A DNA stretch of 64,000 nt from Jeongeupia wiesaeckerbachi (GTDB taxonomy: Bacteria; Pseudomonadota; Gammaproteobacteria; Burkholderiales; Chitinibacteraceae): contig NZ_CP136946.1 in NCBI RefSeq assembly GCF_050916355.1, positions 3,410,001 to 3,474,000 of the forward strand, written 5' to 3'. Both the position numbers and the translations under genes were made by a program. Positions 9,244-18,014 of this stretch are shown here, in pieces. The notes under the pieces were generated by a model. The model saw nothing but the letters and a program-made list of their open reading frames with translations, did not search any database and was not told the origin of the DNA. Position 1 is the stretch's first letter, and every line of letters starts with the position of its first letter.

Positions 9244-9482
9244 GTCGTTTTCCCTAGAGAGATTGAGAGGCAGTCGCAATTTAAGGGCCCAACAGGCCAT
9301 TGTCGAGCCAACTTTATCTGTTTACGCCAGCGGCCATGTGCGGCTCACCGCACATCGGCTCATGACAACGTCACTGGTTCCCCCTAATTGGCGCAAAGTC
9401 CCGAATGACATAAGGTCGCGCCTCAAAGCTATAACACCGAAGTCTGATACAGGACTCGCCCTTTTCGCCCTCGGGAGATGAA

Positions 9483-11366
9483 ATGCAGTCGTTGCGCACC
9501 AAACTCATTGTCTTTGTCGCTGTCTTGTCGGCACTGATCACCATCCTGCTGTCGCTTGCCGCTTACACCAGCATGCGCACGCAGATCCTCGGCACGCTGG
9601 CCGACGAAATCCACAACACCGCCATCGGCTACAACGTCGCGCTGACCAACTGGGTCGAAGGCAAGCAACGCATCGTCGCCGGCACCGCACATGCGCTCGG
9701 CACCGCCACCGACCTGCACGCCCCGTTGGTGCAGGCCGCCAAGAGCGCCAAGTTCGACAGTACCTATATAGGCACGATCGACAAGCAGATGGTGCAAGAT
9801 CACCCGCTTGAGCTGCCCAAAGATTACGACCCGACGTCGCGCCCCTGGTACAAGCAGGCCGTCGCAGCCGGCCAGTCCATCGTCACACCACCTTATGTCG
9901 ATGCATCGACCAAGCAACTGGTGCTGACCTTTGCTGCACCGGTCAAGGATGCCGGCGGCAACCTCAAGGGCGTGGCTGCTGCCGATATCTACCTCGACGG
10001 CGTGGTCAAGGACGTACTCAATATCAAGCTACCGGGTGACGGCTACGCCTTCCTCGCGGGCAAGGACGGCAAGGTGCTCGCCCACACCGATGCCAACCGG
10101 GTACTCAAGCCGGTCAGTGATTTCGCCCCCGAAATGAGTGCCGACAAGATGGCGGCCATCGCCGGCGACAACGCGCTGAGCGAAGTCGTCGTCGATGGTG
10201 CGGCCAAGTTCGTCGACATCCAGCCGATCGACGGCACCGACTTCGAACTCGTCCTCGTTGTCGACAAGGCCGTCGCACTGGCGCCGCTCAACCGGCTGCT
10301 GTGGCTGAGCATCGGCGCACTGGTCGTGATGCTTGCGGTGATCGTGCCACTATCGGGCGTACTGGTTCGCCGCATGCTCGCCGGGCTGGTGCGCGTCCGC
10401 GATGCGATGAGTGAAATCGCCCAGGGCGGCGGCGATCTGACCCGCAAGATCGACGTCGCTGGTCGCGATGAAATCGCCGAAACCGCACAGGCGTTCAACC
10501 GCTTTACCGATCAACTCCAGACGATGTTCGGCGAGCTGCAACGTGAAAACGAGCAGCTGACGCTGGGCGTCGCCGACATCGACCAGTTGGTGAAGCAACT
10601 GTCGACCGACTCACAGGCGCTGTCCGACCTGTCGGCGTCGAACGCGGCGACGATCGAGGAAATCACCGTCAGCATCAGCCACATTGCCGACAATGCCCGC
10701 GAAGCCGATCGCCTCGTCAACGCCACCGGCGCGCTCTCGGGCGAATCGGCGTCGACGGTCAAGGCCGTCGCCGACGAGGTCGGCAAATCGGCCGAAGCGG
10801 TCAGCGAACTCGCCGGCCTGCTCGATGGCCTGAACCAGCGTGCGCAAGACATCAGCGGCATCATCCGCGTGATCAGCGACATCGCCGATCAGACCAATCT
10901 CCTGGCGCTGAACGCGGCGATCGAAGCCGCCCGGGCCGGTGAAACCGGGCGTGGCTTCGCCGTCGTCGCCGATGAAGTACGCAAGCTGGCCGAGCGCACC
11001 GGCAAGGCCACGCTGGAGATCACCGGCATGATCGACGGCGTCCGCGCCGAAACCGCCGCTGCCGTCAGCAATATGGAACGCACCCACGCCGCGGTGCAAA
11101 GCGGTGTGTCACTGTCGAATACCGCCGCCGAAAAGATCGCCCACATCCGCGAGAACATGGACGAAGTGATGCGACGGATGGGCGAAATCGCCCTGTCGAC
11201 CAGCGAGCAGCAGAACGCCACGACCGCGATGGCACAGAGCGCCGAGCACATCACCACGCAGATGCACAAGTCCGATGCGGCGATGCAGCGCGCAACGTCG
11301 ACGGTGCATCAGCTCAATGAGATGGCGACCTTTCTGCGGCAGATGTTCGGCAAATTCAAGCTGTGA
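9483..11366 (+). CDS. Methyl-accepting chemotaxis protein with Cache sensor
   Basis: A 627-residue chemoreceptor. A first transmembrane helix (about 8-29) and a periplasmic dCache sensor (DYDPTSRPWYKQAV and VKDVLNIKLPGDGYAFL are dCache_1 hallmarks) lead to a second helix (about 271-293), a HAMP linker and a cytoplasmic signalling domain. The conserved hairpin tip NLLALNAAIEAARAGE is at about 472. Cache sensors of this type usually bind amino acids or carboxylates; the ligand is unknown. A clear GGGAG site precedes the ATG. No che genes are nearby, so it is an orphan receptor. Confidence 0.95.
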   Translation: MQSLRTKLIVFVAVLSALITILLSLAAYTSMRTQILGTLADEIHNTAIGYNVALTNWVEGKQRIVAGTAHALGTATDLHAPLVQAAKSAKFDSTYIGTIDKQMVQDHPLELPKDYDPTSRPWYKQAVAAGQSIVTPPYVDASTKQLVLTFAAPVKDAGGNLKGVAAADIYLDGVVKDVLNIKLPGDGYAFLAGKDGKVLAHTDANRVLKPVSDFAPEMSADKMAAIAGDNALSEVVVDGAAKFVDIQPIDGTDFELVLVVDKAVALAPLNRLLWLSIGALVVMLAVIVPLSGVLVRRMLAGLVRVRDAMSEIAQGGGDLTRKIDVAGRDEIAETAQAFNRFTDQLQTMFGELQRENEQLTLGVADIDQLVKQLSTDSQALSDLSASNAATIEEITVSISHIADNAREADRLVNATGALSGESASTVKAVADEVGKSAEAVSELAGLLDGLNQRAQDISGIIRVISDIADQTNLLALNAAIEAARAGETGRGFAVVADEVRKLAERTGKATLEITGMIDGVRAETAAAVSNMERTHAAVQSGVSLSNTAAEKIAHIRENMDEVMRRMGEIALSTSEQQNATTAMAQSAEHITTQMHKSDAAMQRATSTVHQLNEMATFLRQMFGKFKL

Positions 11367-11488
11367 ACCGGTTGGCGTCGCGTGCATTTATTCTCAAAAT
11401 ACAACTACACACAAACGAAATGGTTGATATGTGAATTTTCGCCAAATCAAACGTAACTCGTTCCGCTGCGCCGGCCACGGCTAACACA

Positions 11489-11558
11489 TATGATGGTTTC
11501 AGGAACTCCGGTTCCTAGATACGAGAGATTCAAGCCCGCGCTGAGCGGGCTTTTTTTT
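11489..11558 (+). ncRNA. Candidate small RNA (two hairpins and a T8 tail)
   Basis: A TATGAT box (11489-11494) is followed by a perfect 6-bp hairpin with a UCCG tetraloop (11501-11516), a 17-nt linker and an intrinsic terminator with eight T residues. The layout resembles a short regulatory RNA, but no -35 box is evident, so the stretch may simply be the end of the chemoreceptor transcript. Confidence 0.3.
11534..11558 (+). terminator. Intrinsic terminator downstream of the chemoreceptor gene
   Basis: GCCCGC and GCGGGC pair (11534-11539 with 11545-11550) around a 5-nt loop, followed by eight T residues. Confidence 0.92.
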
Positions 11559-11573
11559 GCCCGCCTTCCATGC

Positions 11574-11607
11574 AAAAGGGCCGCAACCCTGAGGTTGCGG
11601 CCCTTTT
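11574..11607 (-). terminator. Intrinsic terminator of pyk
   Basis: A perfect 15-bp stem (11574-11588 with 11593-11607) and a 4-nt loop. The arms end in A4/T4, so on the minus strand the GC stem is followed by T residues, 15 bp after the pyk stop codon. Confidence 0.93.
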
Positions 11608-11621
11608 GCCACCGACATCGA

Positions 11622-13058
11622 TCAACCGACGCGGTGATCGCCGATTTTGACGATCTTCATGCTGTTGGTGCCACCGCCCTGGCCGACGACCTCGCCATAG
11701 GTGAACACGACCAGATCGCCCTGTTGCACCACGCCTTGGCGCAGCATCTCGACTTCCGCCCGGATCAGCAGGCTATCGCGATCGGTATTTTCCTGCGAAA
11801 TCGTCAGCGGCAGCACATCACGGAACAGCGCCAGACGCTGATAGGTTTCGACTTCCGGCGTCAGTGCATAGATCGGGATGCCCGAAACGAAGCGCGACAG
11901 CCACAGCGCCGACGAACCCGATTGTGTCAGCGCCGCGATCGCCTTGACCTGCAAGTGTGCCGATGCAAACAGCGCTGCCATCGAAATGCTCTGGTCGATG
12001 CGCGAGAATTCGCCCGGGCCAAGAATGTCATCGCTGATCTTGCGACCGATCGACTTCTCGGCCTCGACACAGACGCGTGCCATCGACTCGACCGTCTCGA
12101 CCGGAAACTGCCCCGCCGCCGATTCGGCCGACAGCATCACCGCGTCGGTGCCGTCGAGCACCGCGTTGGCGACGTCCGACACCTCGGCGCGTGTCGGCAC
12201 CGGGCTGCTGATCATCGACTCCATCATTTGCGTCGCGGTGATCGACAGCTTGTTCTTCAGCCGCGCCAACCGGATCATGCGCTTCTGCAGCGCTGGCACC
12301 GCCGCATCGCCGACCTCAACCGCCAGATCACCACGCGCGACCATGATGCCGTCCGACGCGTCGAGGATTTCCTCAAGATTGGTGATGGCCTCGGTGCGCT
12401 CGATCTTGGCGATCAGCTGCGCCTTGCTGCCCGCGGCACGCAGCAGCGTGCGCGCCATGTACATGTCGGCGCCCGACTTCGGGAACGACACCGCCACGTA
12501 GTCGGCGCCCAGCTTGGCGGCCGTCTTGATGTCTTCCATGTCCTTGGCGGTCAGCGCCGGCGCGGTCAGGCCGCCCCCCTGGCGATTGATCCCCTTGTTG
12601 TTCGACAACGGACCACCGATCAGCACCGTCGTGTACACCTCGGGACCGTGGACTTCGAGCACCTCAAGTTGCACCTTGCCATCGTCGAGCAGCAGGATCG
12701 CGCCCGGCTCGACATCGTTCGGCAGTTCCTTGTAATCCAGGCCAACGCGCTCCTGGTTGCCGAGTTCGCACGCGGCATCCAGGATGAAACGGTCGCCCTT
12801 TTTCAGCACGATCTTGTTCTTCTCGAACTTGCCGACACGGATTTTCGGCCCCTGCAGATCGGCCATGATTGCCAGCGACTGGTTCGCACGCGCGGCACAG
12901 CCACGGACCATCGTCGCGCGGTCGATATGATCCTGCGCACTCCCGTGCGAGAAGTTCAGCCGGACCATGTTGACGCCGGCCGCGAGCAAACGATCCAGCG
13001 TTTCCTGATCACTCGAAGCCGGGCCGAGCGTGGCGACAATCTTGGTGCTGCGAAACAT
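11622..13058 (-). CDS. pyk: Pyruvate kinase
   Basis: A 478-residue pyruvate kinase, converting phosphoenolpyruvate and ADP to pyruvate and ATP. The N-terminal TLGPASSDQET and NMVRLNFSHG motifs, the B-domain entry DLQGPKIRVG (67-76), the catalytic IAKIERTEA (Lys218) and GIMVARGDLAVE are all present. The sequence resembles the type II (PykA) branch of proteobacteria. It is a single-gene unit with its own strong terminator. The upstream 600 bp contain no other gene, so its promoter must lie there. Confidence 0.97.
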   Translation of the reverse strand: MFRSTKIVATLGPASSDQETLDRLLAAGVNMVRLNFSHGSAQDHIDRATMVRGCAARANQSLAIMADLQGPKIRVGKFEKNKIVLKKGDRFILDAACELGNQERVGLDYKELPNDVEPGAILLLDDGKVQLEVLEVHGPEVYTTVLIGGPLSNNKGINRQGGGLTAPALTAKDMEDIKTAAKLGADYVAVSFPKSGADMYMARTLLRAAGSKAQLIAKIERTEAITNLEEILDASDGIMVARGDLAVEVGDAAVPALQKRMIRLARLKNKLSITATQMMESMISSPVPTRAEVSDVANAVLDGTDAVMLSAESAAGQFPVETVESMARVCVEAEKSIGRKISDDILGPGEFSRIDQSISMAALFASAHLQVKAIAALTQSGSSALWLSRFVSGIPIYALTPEVETYQRLALFRDVLPLTISQENTDRDSLLIRAEVEMLRQGVVQQGDLVVFTYGEVVGQGGGTNSMKIVKIGDHRVG

Positions 13059-13652
13059 AGTTTTCCTTTGCCTGAAGTTGCGGTCGAATTGTTATAGCTG
13101 ACACCTGTTCATCACGGCGTCATCTCGGCGCAGATTATATGCCAGCGCCCATGCCATTGAACTAAAGCAAGACCCTAGCGCGCAACTACCGGGCAAAACG
13201 TCGGACTCGCGGAATCAAACACGCCAAAGCCACGCAGCGACTACGCCTTGCCGTCTCGTACACAGGTGAAGCGAACACAGCGGCAAAGACAAAGCGCAGG
13301 CAAGGAGACGTACAAGGGGGAAGGCGAAGCTGCGGTGCCCGACAGGCATCGAACATGGCCAACTGAGACTTGATTCGCCACTACTTTCCCAGACGCTCCC
13401 AAGTCATTCTTATGAAATCGCGCCGCTCGAACGCCACCGGAGTGTGCCGGCCGATGGCCGATATGACCCCCGTGCCCAGAGCGCCATCGTGAAGCCCAAG
13501 CCGCACCGAAGGCCGGCCAGATCAACGCTGAACTGCTGGCGAGTGCCGAACAGTTCAATCCGGGCTTTGCCTTCGCCACTGTCGACCAGTCTGCAACTAC
13601 GCGCGGCGAACCGGTGTTCTGTCGCTTGGCATCCCGGCAGGGCTGACGTCGG
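13059..13652. other. Gene-poor 594-bp stretch with possible relics
   Basis: No convincing gene. The part next to pyk is AT-richer and should hold its promoter. From about 13490 to 13645 the plus strand keeps a coding-like frame (INAELLASAEQFNPGF) without a start, perhaps the remains of a lost gene. At 13338-13354 the sequence resembles the T-arm of the tRNA-Arg at 19964-20038. Confidence 0.4.
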
Positions 13653-14966
13653 TCATCCCTGACCGGTGGTGCGTGGCAGCAGCCGCCGCAATCTGCCCAG
13701 GCTGCCCGGTACCAACCGTACGATCAGCACGGCCATGACGCCGTTGCCCACCGCGGCGAGGCCGAAGAGTTGCGGAATCGTGCATCCGGCCGAGAGCAGT
13801 TTTGCGGCAAGGAGCGCGCCGACCACCATGAAGAGCGCGTTGGCGATGTTGTTGGCGGCGATGACCCGAGCGCGGTGCGCCGGATTCGCGCGCAACTGCA
13901 TCAGCGCGTACAGCGGCACGATGAACAACCCGCCGAACAGGCCGATTGCAAACAGATCGACCAGTACCCTCGGCGTACCCGCCGCAGCAAGCAGTGCCTG
14001 CATGCCGAGCGTCGCGGGCGCCGGTCTGGCCGGAGAAGCAAACGACAGGTCGAGGCCGAACAGCATCATGCCGATAGCACCCAGCAGCACCAGGCCGGCC
14101 TTCACCTGCCCGGCGGACAGCCGCTCGCACAGCAGAGACCCGATGCCGACGCCGAAGGTGAACGTCGCCAGCAGCAGCGTGACGCTGGTCTCGCTGCCGC
14201 CCAGCACACTGCGCGCATAGGCGGGAAACTGGGCGAGCAACAGCGCACCGAACAGCCAGAACCAGGAAATGCCGAGGATGGCCTGAAACACCTTGCGATC
14301 TTCCCGGGCGTAGCCGATGTTGCGCCAGGTCTCGGAAAACGGGTTGGGGTTGATGCGCAGCGCCGGATCGGGCGCAGGTGCAGCCGGGATACCACGGCTT
14401 ACCAGATAGCCTGCCACCGCGGTCGCCAAACAGGCGCCCGTAATCCACAGGCTGTCGATGGTCGCGAGCAGCCCGCCCGCCAGCGTCCCGACGAGGATCG
14501 CCACGAAGGTGCCGGCCTCGATCATTGCATTGCCGCCCACGAGCTCGTCGTCCCGGAGGTGTTGCGGCAACAGCGCATACTTGACCGGCCCGAACAGCGT
14601 CGAGTGCAGGCCGAACAGGAACAGCGCACCAAGCAACACCGCCAGGCTGTGCAGCGCGAAGCCGACACCGGCGATCAGCACGATGCCGATTTCGAGCACC
14701 TTCACCAGCCGGGCCAGCAAGGCCTTGTCGTATTTGTCCGCCAGTTGTCCGGCCGTCGCCGAGAACAGGAAGAACGGCAGGATGAACACGCCGGCGGCGA
14801 CATTGGCGAGCAGCTCAGGCGCCAGTGTCGTCCATTGCGCCGCATGGAAGGTCAGCAGGACGATCAGCGCATTCTTGAACAGATTGTCGTTGAAGGCACC
14901 GAGGAACTGGGTGCCGAAGAACGGGCCGAAGCGGCGGGTTGCGAGTAACGAGAAAGAGGTGCTCAT
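13653..14966 (-). CDS. lplT: Lysophospholipid transporter LplT (MFS)
   Basis: A 437-residue major facilitator protein with about 12 hydrophobic segments. FFGTQFLGAFNDNLFKNAL near the N-terminus and LFGPVKYALLPQHL in the first half are hallmarks of the LplT group, which flips lysophospholipids inward across the inner membrane for re-acylation. It starts 2 bp after the aas stop, so the two genes are coupled as in enterobacteria, where LplT and Aas work together. It is slightly longer than E. coli LplT, with an Arg-rich C-terminal tail. Confidence 0.88.
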   Translation of the reverse strand: MSTSFSLLATRRFGPFFGTQFLGAFNDNLFKNALIVLLTFHAAQWTTLAPELLANVAAGVFILPFFLFSATAGQLADKYDKALLARLVKVLEIGIVLIAGVGFALHSLAVLLGALFLFGLHSTLFGPVKYALLPQHLRDDELVGGNAMIEAGTFVAILVGTLAGGLLATIDSLWITGACLATAVAGYLVSRGIPAAPAPDPALRINPNPFSETWRNIGYAREDRKVFQAILGISWFWLFGALLLAQFPAYARSVLGGSETSVTLLLATFTFGVGIGSLLCERLSAGQVKAGLVLLGAIGMMLFGLDLSFASPARPAPATLGMQALLAAAGTPRVLVDLFAIGLFGGLFIVPLYALMQLRANPAHRARVIAANNIANALFMVVGALLAAKLLSAGCTIPQLFGLAAVGNGVMAVLIVRLVPGSLGRLRRLLPRTTGQG

Positions 14967-14968
14967 GA

Positions 14969-17119
14969 TCAGGCCTCGATCGGCGCCGGGGCCGCAGTGT
15001 CGGCCGCCAGCTGTTTCAGTTGTACGTAATCGGTCTTGCCCGAGCCCAGCAACGGAATCGCCTCGAGCTGCCGGATCACGCGTGGCACCGCCAGTTCCGA
15101 GGCGCCCCCGGCTCGGGCAGCGGCCAGCAGCGCATCCCGGCTCAGCGCCGGCGATGTCGTGAACAGCACCAGCGCCTCGCCCTTGGCGGCGTCCGGGCGG
15201 CTGGAGGCGGCATGGACATGCCCAGGGGCTGCGGCTGCGGCAAACTGCTCGACCACTTCGAGCGACACCATTTCGCCGGCGATTTTGGCGAACCGCTTGA
15301 GGCGGCCGCGGATGTGCACGAAGCCGTCATCGTCAATCGTGACGATGTCGCCGGTGGCGTACCAGCCCGGCCCCATCGATTGCGGCGGCTGGATCTGGCC
15401 CGGCAGGTCGAACAGGTAGTAGCCCAGCATGACGTTCGGACCCCGCACGTGCAGTGCCCCGCCGTCCTCGATGCCAGGGACGGCCTCGAGCTTTGCCTCG
15501 ACACCGGGAACGAGCTGACCAACGCTGCCGATCTTGCAGGCCATCGGCACGTTGACCGCCACCACCGGCGCGCACTCGGTGACACCGTAGCCTTCGAGAA
15601 TGCGGATGCCGAACTTGTCGATCCACAGCTTGCGCACGTCGTCCGCCAGCTTCTCCGCGCCGGCGACCACGTAGCGCAAGCGGCCGAAATCGTAGGGGTG
15701 CGCATACTTGCCGTAGTTGGCGAGGAAGGTCGACGTGCCGAACAGCACCGTGCAATCCCGGTCGTACACCACCTCGGGGATGATCCGGTAATGCAGCGGG
15801 CTCGGGTAGAGAAACGCCTTGCAGCCGGACACCAGCGGCAGGATCGCGCCGCAGGTCAGCCCGAATGAATGGAACATGGGCAGCGCGATCATGAATTTGT
15901 CGAGTGGCGTGAAATCCGCGACCGCCCTCACCTGCGCCACGTTCGACAGCAGGGACTGATGCGAATGCACCACGCCCTTGGGCTTACCCTCCGACCCCGA
16001 GGTGAACAGGACCACCGCCGGATCTTCCGGCGATTGCGGCAGCGCAGCGCAGCGGGCAAAACACAGGTGCCAGACGATCCAGAGTTTGTCGGCAAGGCGG
16101 ACCTGGGTTTTCAGGTCCTCGAGGTAATGCACCGTGATACCCGGCAACGATTCGACCAGCGTGGTCAGCTGCGCTTTCTCCAGGAAGGTGCGCGAGGTGA
16201 CGATGGAGCGGATGCCGGCCGCGGTGCAGGCCGAGCGCAAGCCGTCCTGGCCGGCGGTGTAGTTGAGCATCGCCGGCACGCGCCGTCCAGCACTGAGGGC
16301 CAGGATCAGCCCCAGAGTCGGCGCTGCGTTGGGCGTCAGGACACCGACCACGTCACCCGCGGCGGTGATGCGGGACAGCAGCCGCTGCATGCCGAGGGTC
16401 ATCTTCAGCAGCGAGCCGTACGACTCCTCCTGCAGCCGGATGTCCTCGACCAGCTTGTAGTTGGCACCGAAGCTTTCCTTGGCGTCGAGGAAGGCGTCGA
16501 ACAGGGTCCGTTGCGGCCGGGTTGCGACCAGCATGTCGAGCAGGATGGCCCGTAGCAGCTCGCCCGTGCGGCGGCGGCGGAGCTTGGCCGACGGCAGGTT
16601 GGGCATCGGGATAGCCCGGCGTGGCAGGACCGTGATGGCGACCCTGGGCAGCAGTTTGCGCGGATAAACGCCGGCGAGCCGGCCGAAGTAGCTGCGGCCG
16701 GTGCCATCGATGCGTACCGGCACCACCACCGCACCGGTACGGGCGGCGACAAAGGCAGCGCCGTCGTAGACCTTCATCAGCGATCCGGTGCGGGTCAGCC
16801 GGCCTTCGGGAAAGATCACCACCGGTCGACCGGTGTCGACTAGCCGGACGATCTGTTTGATCGCCAGCGGACTGGTCGAGTCGACGGCCAGATGGTCGAC
16901 GAAGCGTAGGCCGATCCGGAACAGCGGATGACGCGCCACCTGCGTATGCACCACGAAGACCGGGTTCACCGGCAGCGACAGGCCAAGCAGCAGCCCGTCG
17001 AGCAGGGATTCATGGTTGGCAACGATCAGGGTTTTCGGATTGTTGAAGACCGACGGATCGCAGCGGAATTCGATACGGAACAACACCTTCAACGCCCACC
17101 GCAACATGATTCTGAGCAT
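14969..17119 (-). CDS. aas: Bifunctional acyltransferase / acyl-ACP synthetase Aas
   Basis: A 716-residue protein matching E. coli Aas (about 719) over its whole length as I recall it. The N-terminal PlsC domain has the HxxxxD active site in NHESLLD (His36-Asp41) and FPEGRLTRTGSLMK. The C-terminal AMP-forming ligase domain has the P-loop TSGSEGKPKGVV (about 371-382), EGYGVTECAPVV and ATGD. It re-acylates lysophosphatidylethanolamine. The frame is open 17 codons further up, but MLRIMLRWALK at 17119 follows an unusually strong AAGGAAGGGAAG ribosome-binding site. It lies 13 bp after the CREST gene and 2 bp before lplT. Confidence 0.95.
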   Translation of the reverse strand: MLRIMLRWALKVLFRIEFRCDPSVFNNPKTLIVANHESLLDGLLLGLSLPVNPVFVVHTQVARHPLFRIGLRFVDHLAVDSTSPLAIKQIVRLVDTGRPVVIFPEGRLTRTGSLMKVYDGAAFVAARTGAVVVPVRIDGTGRSYFGRLAGVYPRKLLPRVAITVLPRRAIPMPNLPSAKLRRRRTGELLRAILLDMLVATRPQRTLFDAFLDAKESFGANYKLVEDIRLQEESYGSLLKMTLGMQRLLSRITAAGDVVGVLTPNAAPTLGLILALSAGRRVPAMLNYTAGQDGLRSACTAAGIRSIVTSRTFLEKAQLTTLVESLPGITVHYLEDLKTQVRLADKLWIVWHLCFARCAALPQSPEDPAVVLFTSGSEGKPKGVVHSHQSLLSNVAQVRAVADFTPLDKFMIALPMFHSFGLTCGAILPLVSGCKAFLYPSPLHYRIIPEVVYDRDCTVLFGTSTFLANYGKYAHPYDFGRLRYVVAGAEKLADDVRKLWIDKFGIRILEGYGVTECAPVVAVNVPMACKIGSVGQLVPGVEAKLEAVPGIEDGGALHVRGPNVMLGYYLFDLPGQIQPPQSMGPGWYATGDIVTIDDDGFVHIRGRLKRFAKIAGEMVSLEVVEQFAAAAAPGHVHAASSRPDAAKGEALVLFTTSPALSRDALLAAARAGGASELAVPRVIRQLEAIPLLGSGKTDYVQLKQLAADTAAPAPIEA

Positions 17120-17132
17120 GATCTTCCCTTCC

Positions 17133-17897
17133 TTATCGTTGTTCCGGAACAAACGCGACCGCATGTGCAATCCGCAACTCGAGGCCGGCCACGATACTGG
17201 CGGCCGCCAGCGTCGCCAACAGGTGCTTGAGCGTGTGGCCAGTGAGACACAGCACCGAGCCGATCAGGTGATCGTTGAGCTCGGCCAGCTTGGCCACGCC
17301 GTACAGCAGCAGCGCCAAGCCGAAGTAAACGCGGTCGCGACGGTTTCCGCCCCACTGCCAGATGGGCACCAGCACGATCGGGAGTGCCTGCAGGAGCAGA
17401 TACGGCCGAAGATCGCCGATGCCGGTCAAACCGGTGAACCACCACCACGCCACGCTTGCGACCGCCAGGCCGGCGAGGACAAGGGTAAGGACACGGCCAT
17501 CGCGCTGGTGGGTATCTCCCCAGACGCCAGCCAGCAAGCCGGCGCAGACAAGCGCGATCGGCAACCGGTCCCAGACCAGACGCGCGTCATCGGGCGCGAG
17601 GTGGTAGAAGGTCGAACCGATGCTGGTCAGCAGCAGGCCGGACAGAAACAGCCGGTAACCCGGCCAGCCGTGCGCCAGCGCCACCTCTTCACGGTAAGGT
17701 GCGATTCGGACGAAACCCCAGAGCCCGACCAGCAGGAAGCCGAAGTTGGAGACGACGTCGGCGAAATGCGGAATGCCGAAGTGCCGGGCCTGGTCGGCAA
17801 ACGCGTGGTAATTCGGCAGCTGGGCGATCGGGCCATGAACAAGGCCCGCCAGCACGAGAACCAGCGTGGCGAGGATCGGAAACAGTGTGCGCAGCAT
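17133..17897 (-). CDS. CREST-superfamily membrane hydrolase (alkaline ceramidase-like)
   Basis: A 254-residue protein with about seven hydrophobic segments. The conserved polar residues of the CREST superfamily (alkaline ceramidases, PAQR receptors, Per1) appear in order: SNFGFLLVG, GSTFYHLAPD, WDRLP and, near the C-terminus, HTLKHLLA. These supply the Ser, Asp and His residues that bind a catalytic zinc in characterised members, which cleave lipid amide bonds. The start at 17897 has GGAG upstream. Being first in an operon with aas and lplT, it may release or consume lysolipids or fatty acids; that role is inferred. Confidence 0.72.
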   Translation of the reverse strand: MLRTLFPILATLVLVLAGLVHGPIAQLPNYHAFADQARHFGIPHFADVVSNFGFLLVGLWGFVRIAPYREEVALAHGWPGYRLFLSGLLLTSIGSTFYHLAPDDARLVWDRLPIALVCAGLLAGVWGDTHQRDGRVLTLVLAGLAVASVAWWWFTGLTGIGDLRPYLLLQALPIVLVPIWQWGGNRRDRVYFGLALLLYGVAKLAELNDHLIGSVLCLTGHTLKHLLATLAAASIVAGLELRIAHAVAFVPEQR

Positions 17898-17952
17898 GTC
17901 GGGCTCCGGGGGGTGGAATGCGCACAGCATCGGCGAAAGTAGCTATATAGAA

Positions 17953-17980
17953 AACTCATCTCTGTGAAGTCACATGAGTT
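17953..17980. promoter_or_regulatory. Inverted repeat, possible operator (outer)
   Basis: AACTCAT at 17953-17959 and ATGAGTT at 17974-17980 form a perfect 7-bp inverted repeat with a 14-bp spacer, in the promoter region shared by the CREST-aas-lplT operon and the XRE gene. Confidence 0.5.
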
Positions 17981-17986
17981 AGCATA

Positions 17987-18011
17987 AAAAGTATCTATTA
18001 ATGATACTTTT
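17987..18011. promoter_or_regulatory. Inverted repeat, possible operator (inner)
   Basis: AAAAGTATC (17987-17995) and GATACTTTT (18003-18011) form a perfect 9-bp inverted repeat around TATTAAT. It ends 3 bp before the XRE start codon, so a protein bound there would block that gene. It may be a site for the XRE protein itself. It also occupies the ribosome-binding position, where no Shine-Dalgarno sequence is visible. Confidence 0.6.
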
Positions 18012-18014
18012 GAC

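Noticed and set aside
11490..13097. A 535-codon open frame on the plus strand
   Set aside because: It lies opposite pyk and is rich in Arg, His, Gln and Asp without any family motif; pyk on the other strand is complete and certain.
13241..13579. A 112-codon minus-strand frame between pyk and lplT
   Set aside because: Low-complexity Ser/Ala/Arg composition, no ribosome-binding site and no family similarity; it covers the T-arm-like relic.
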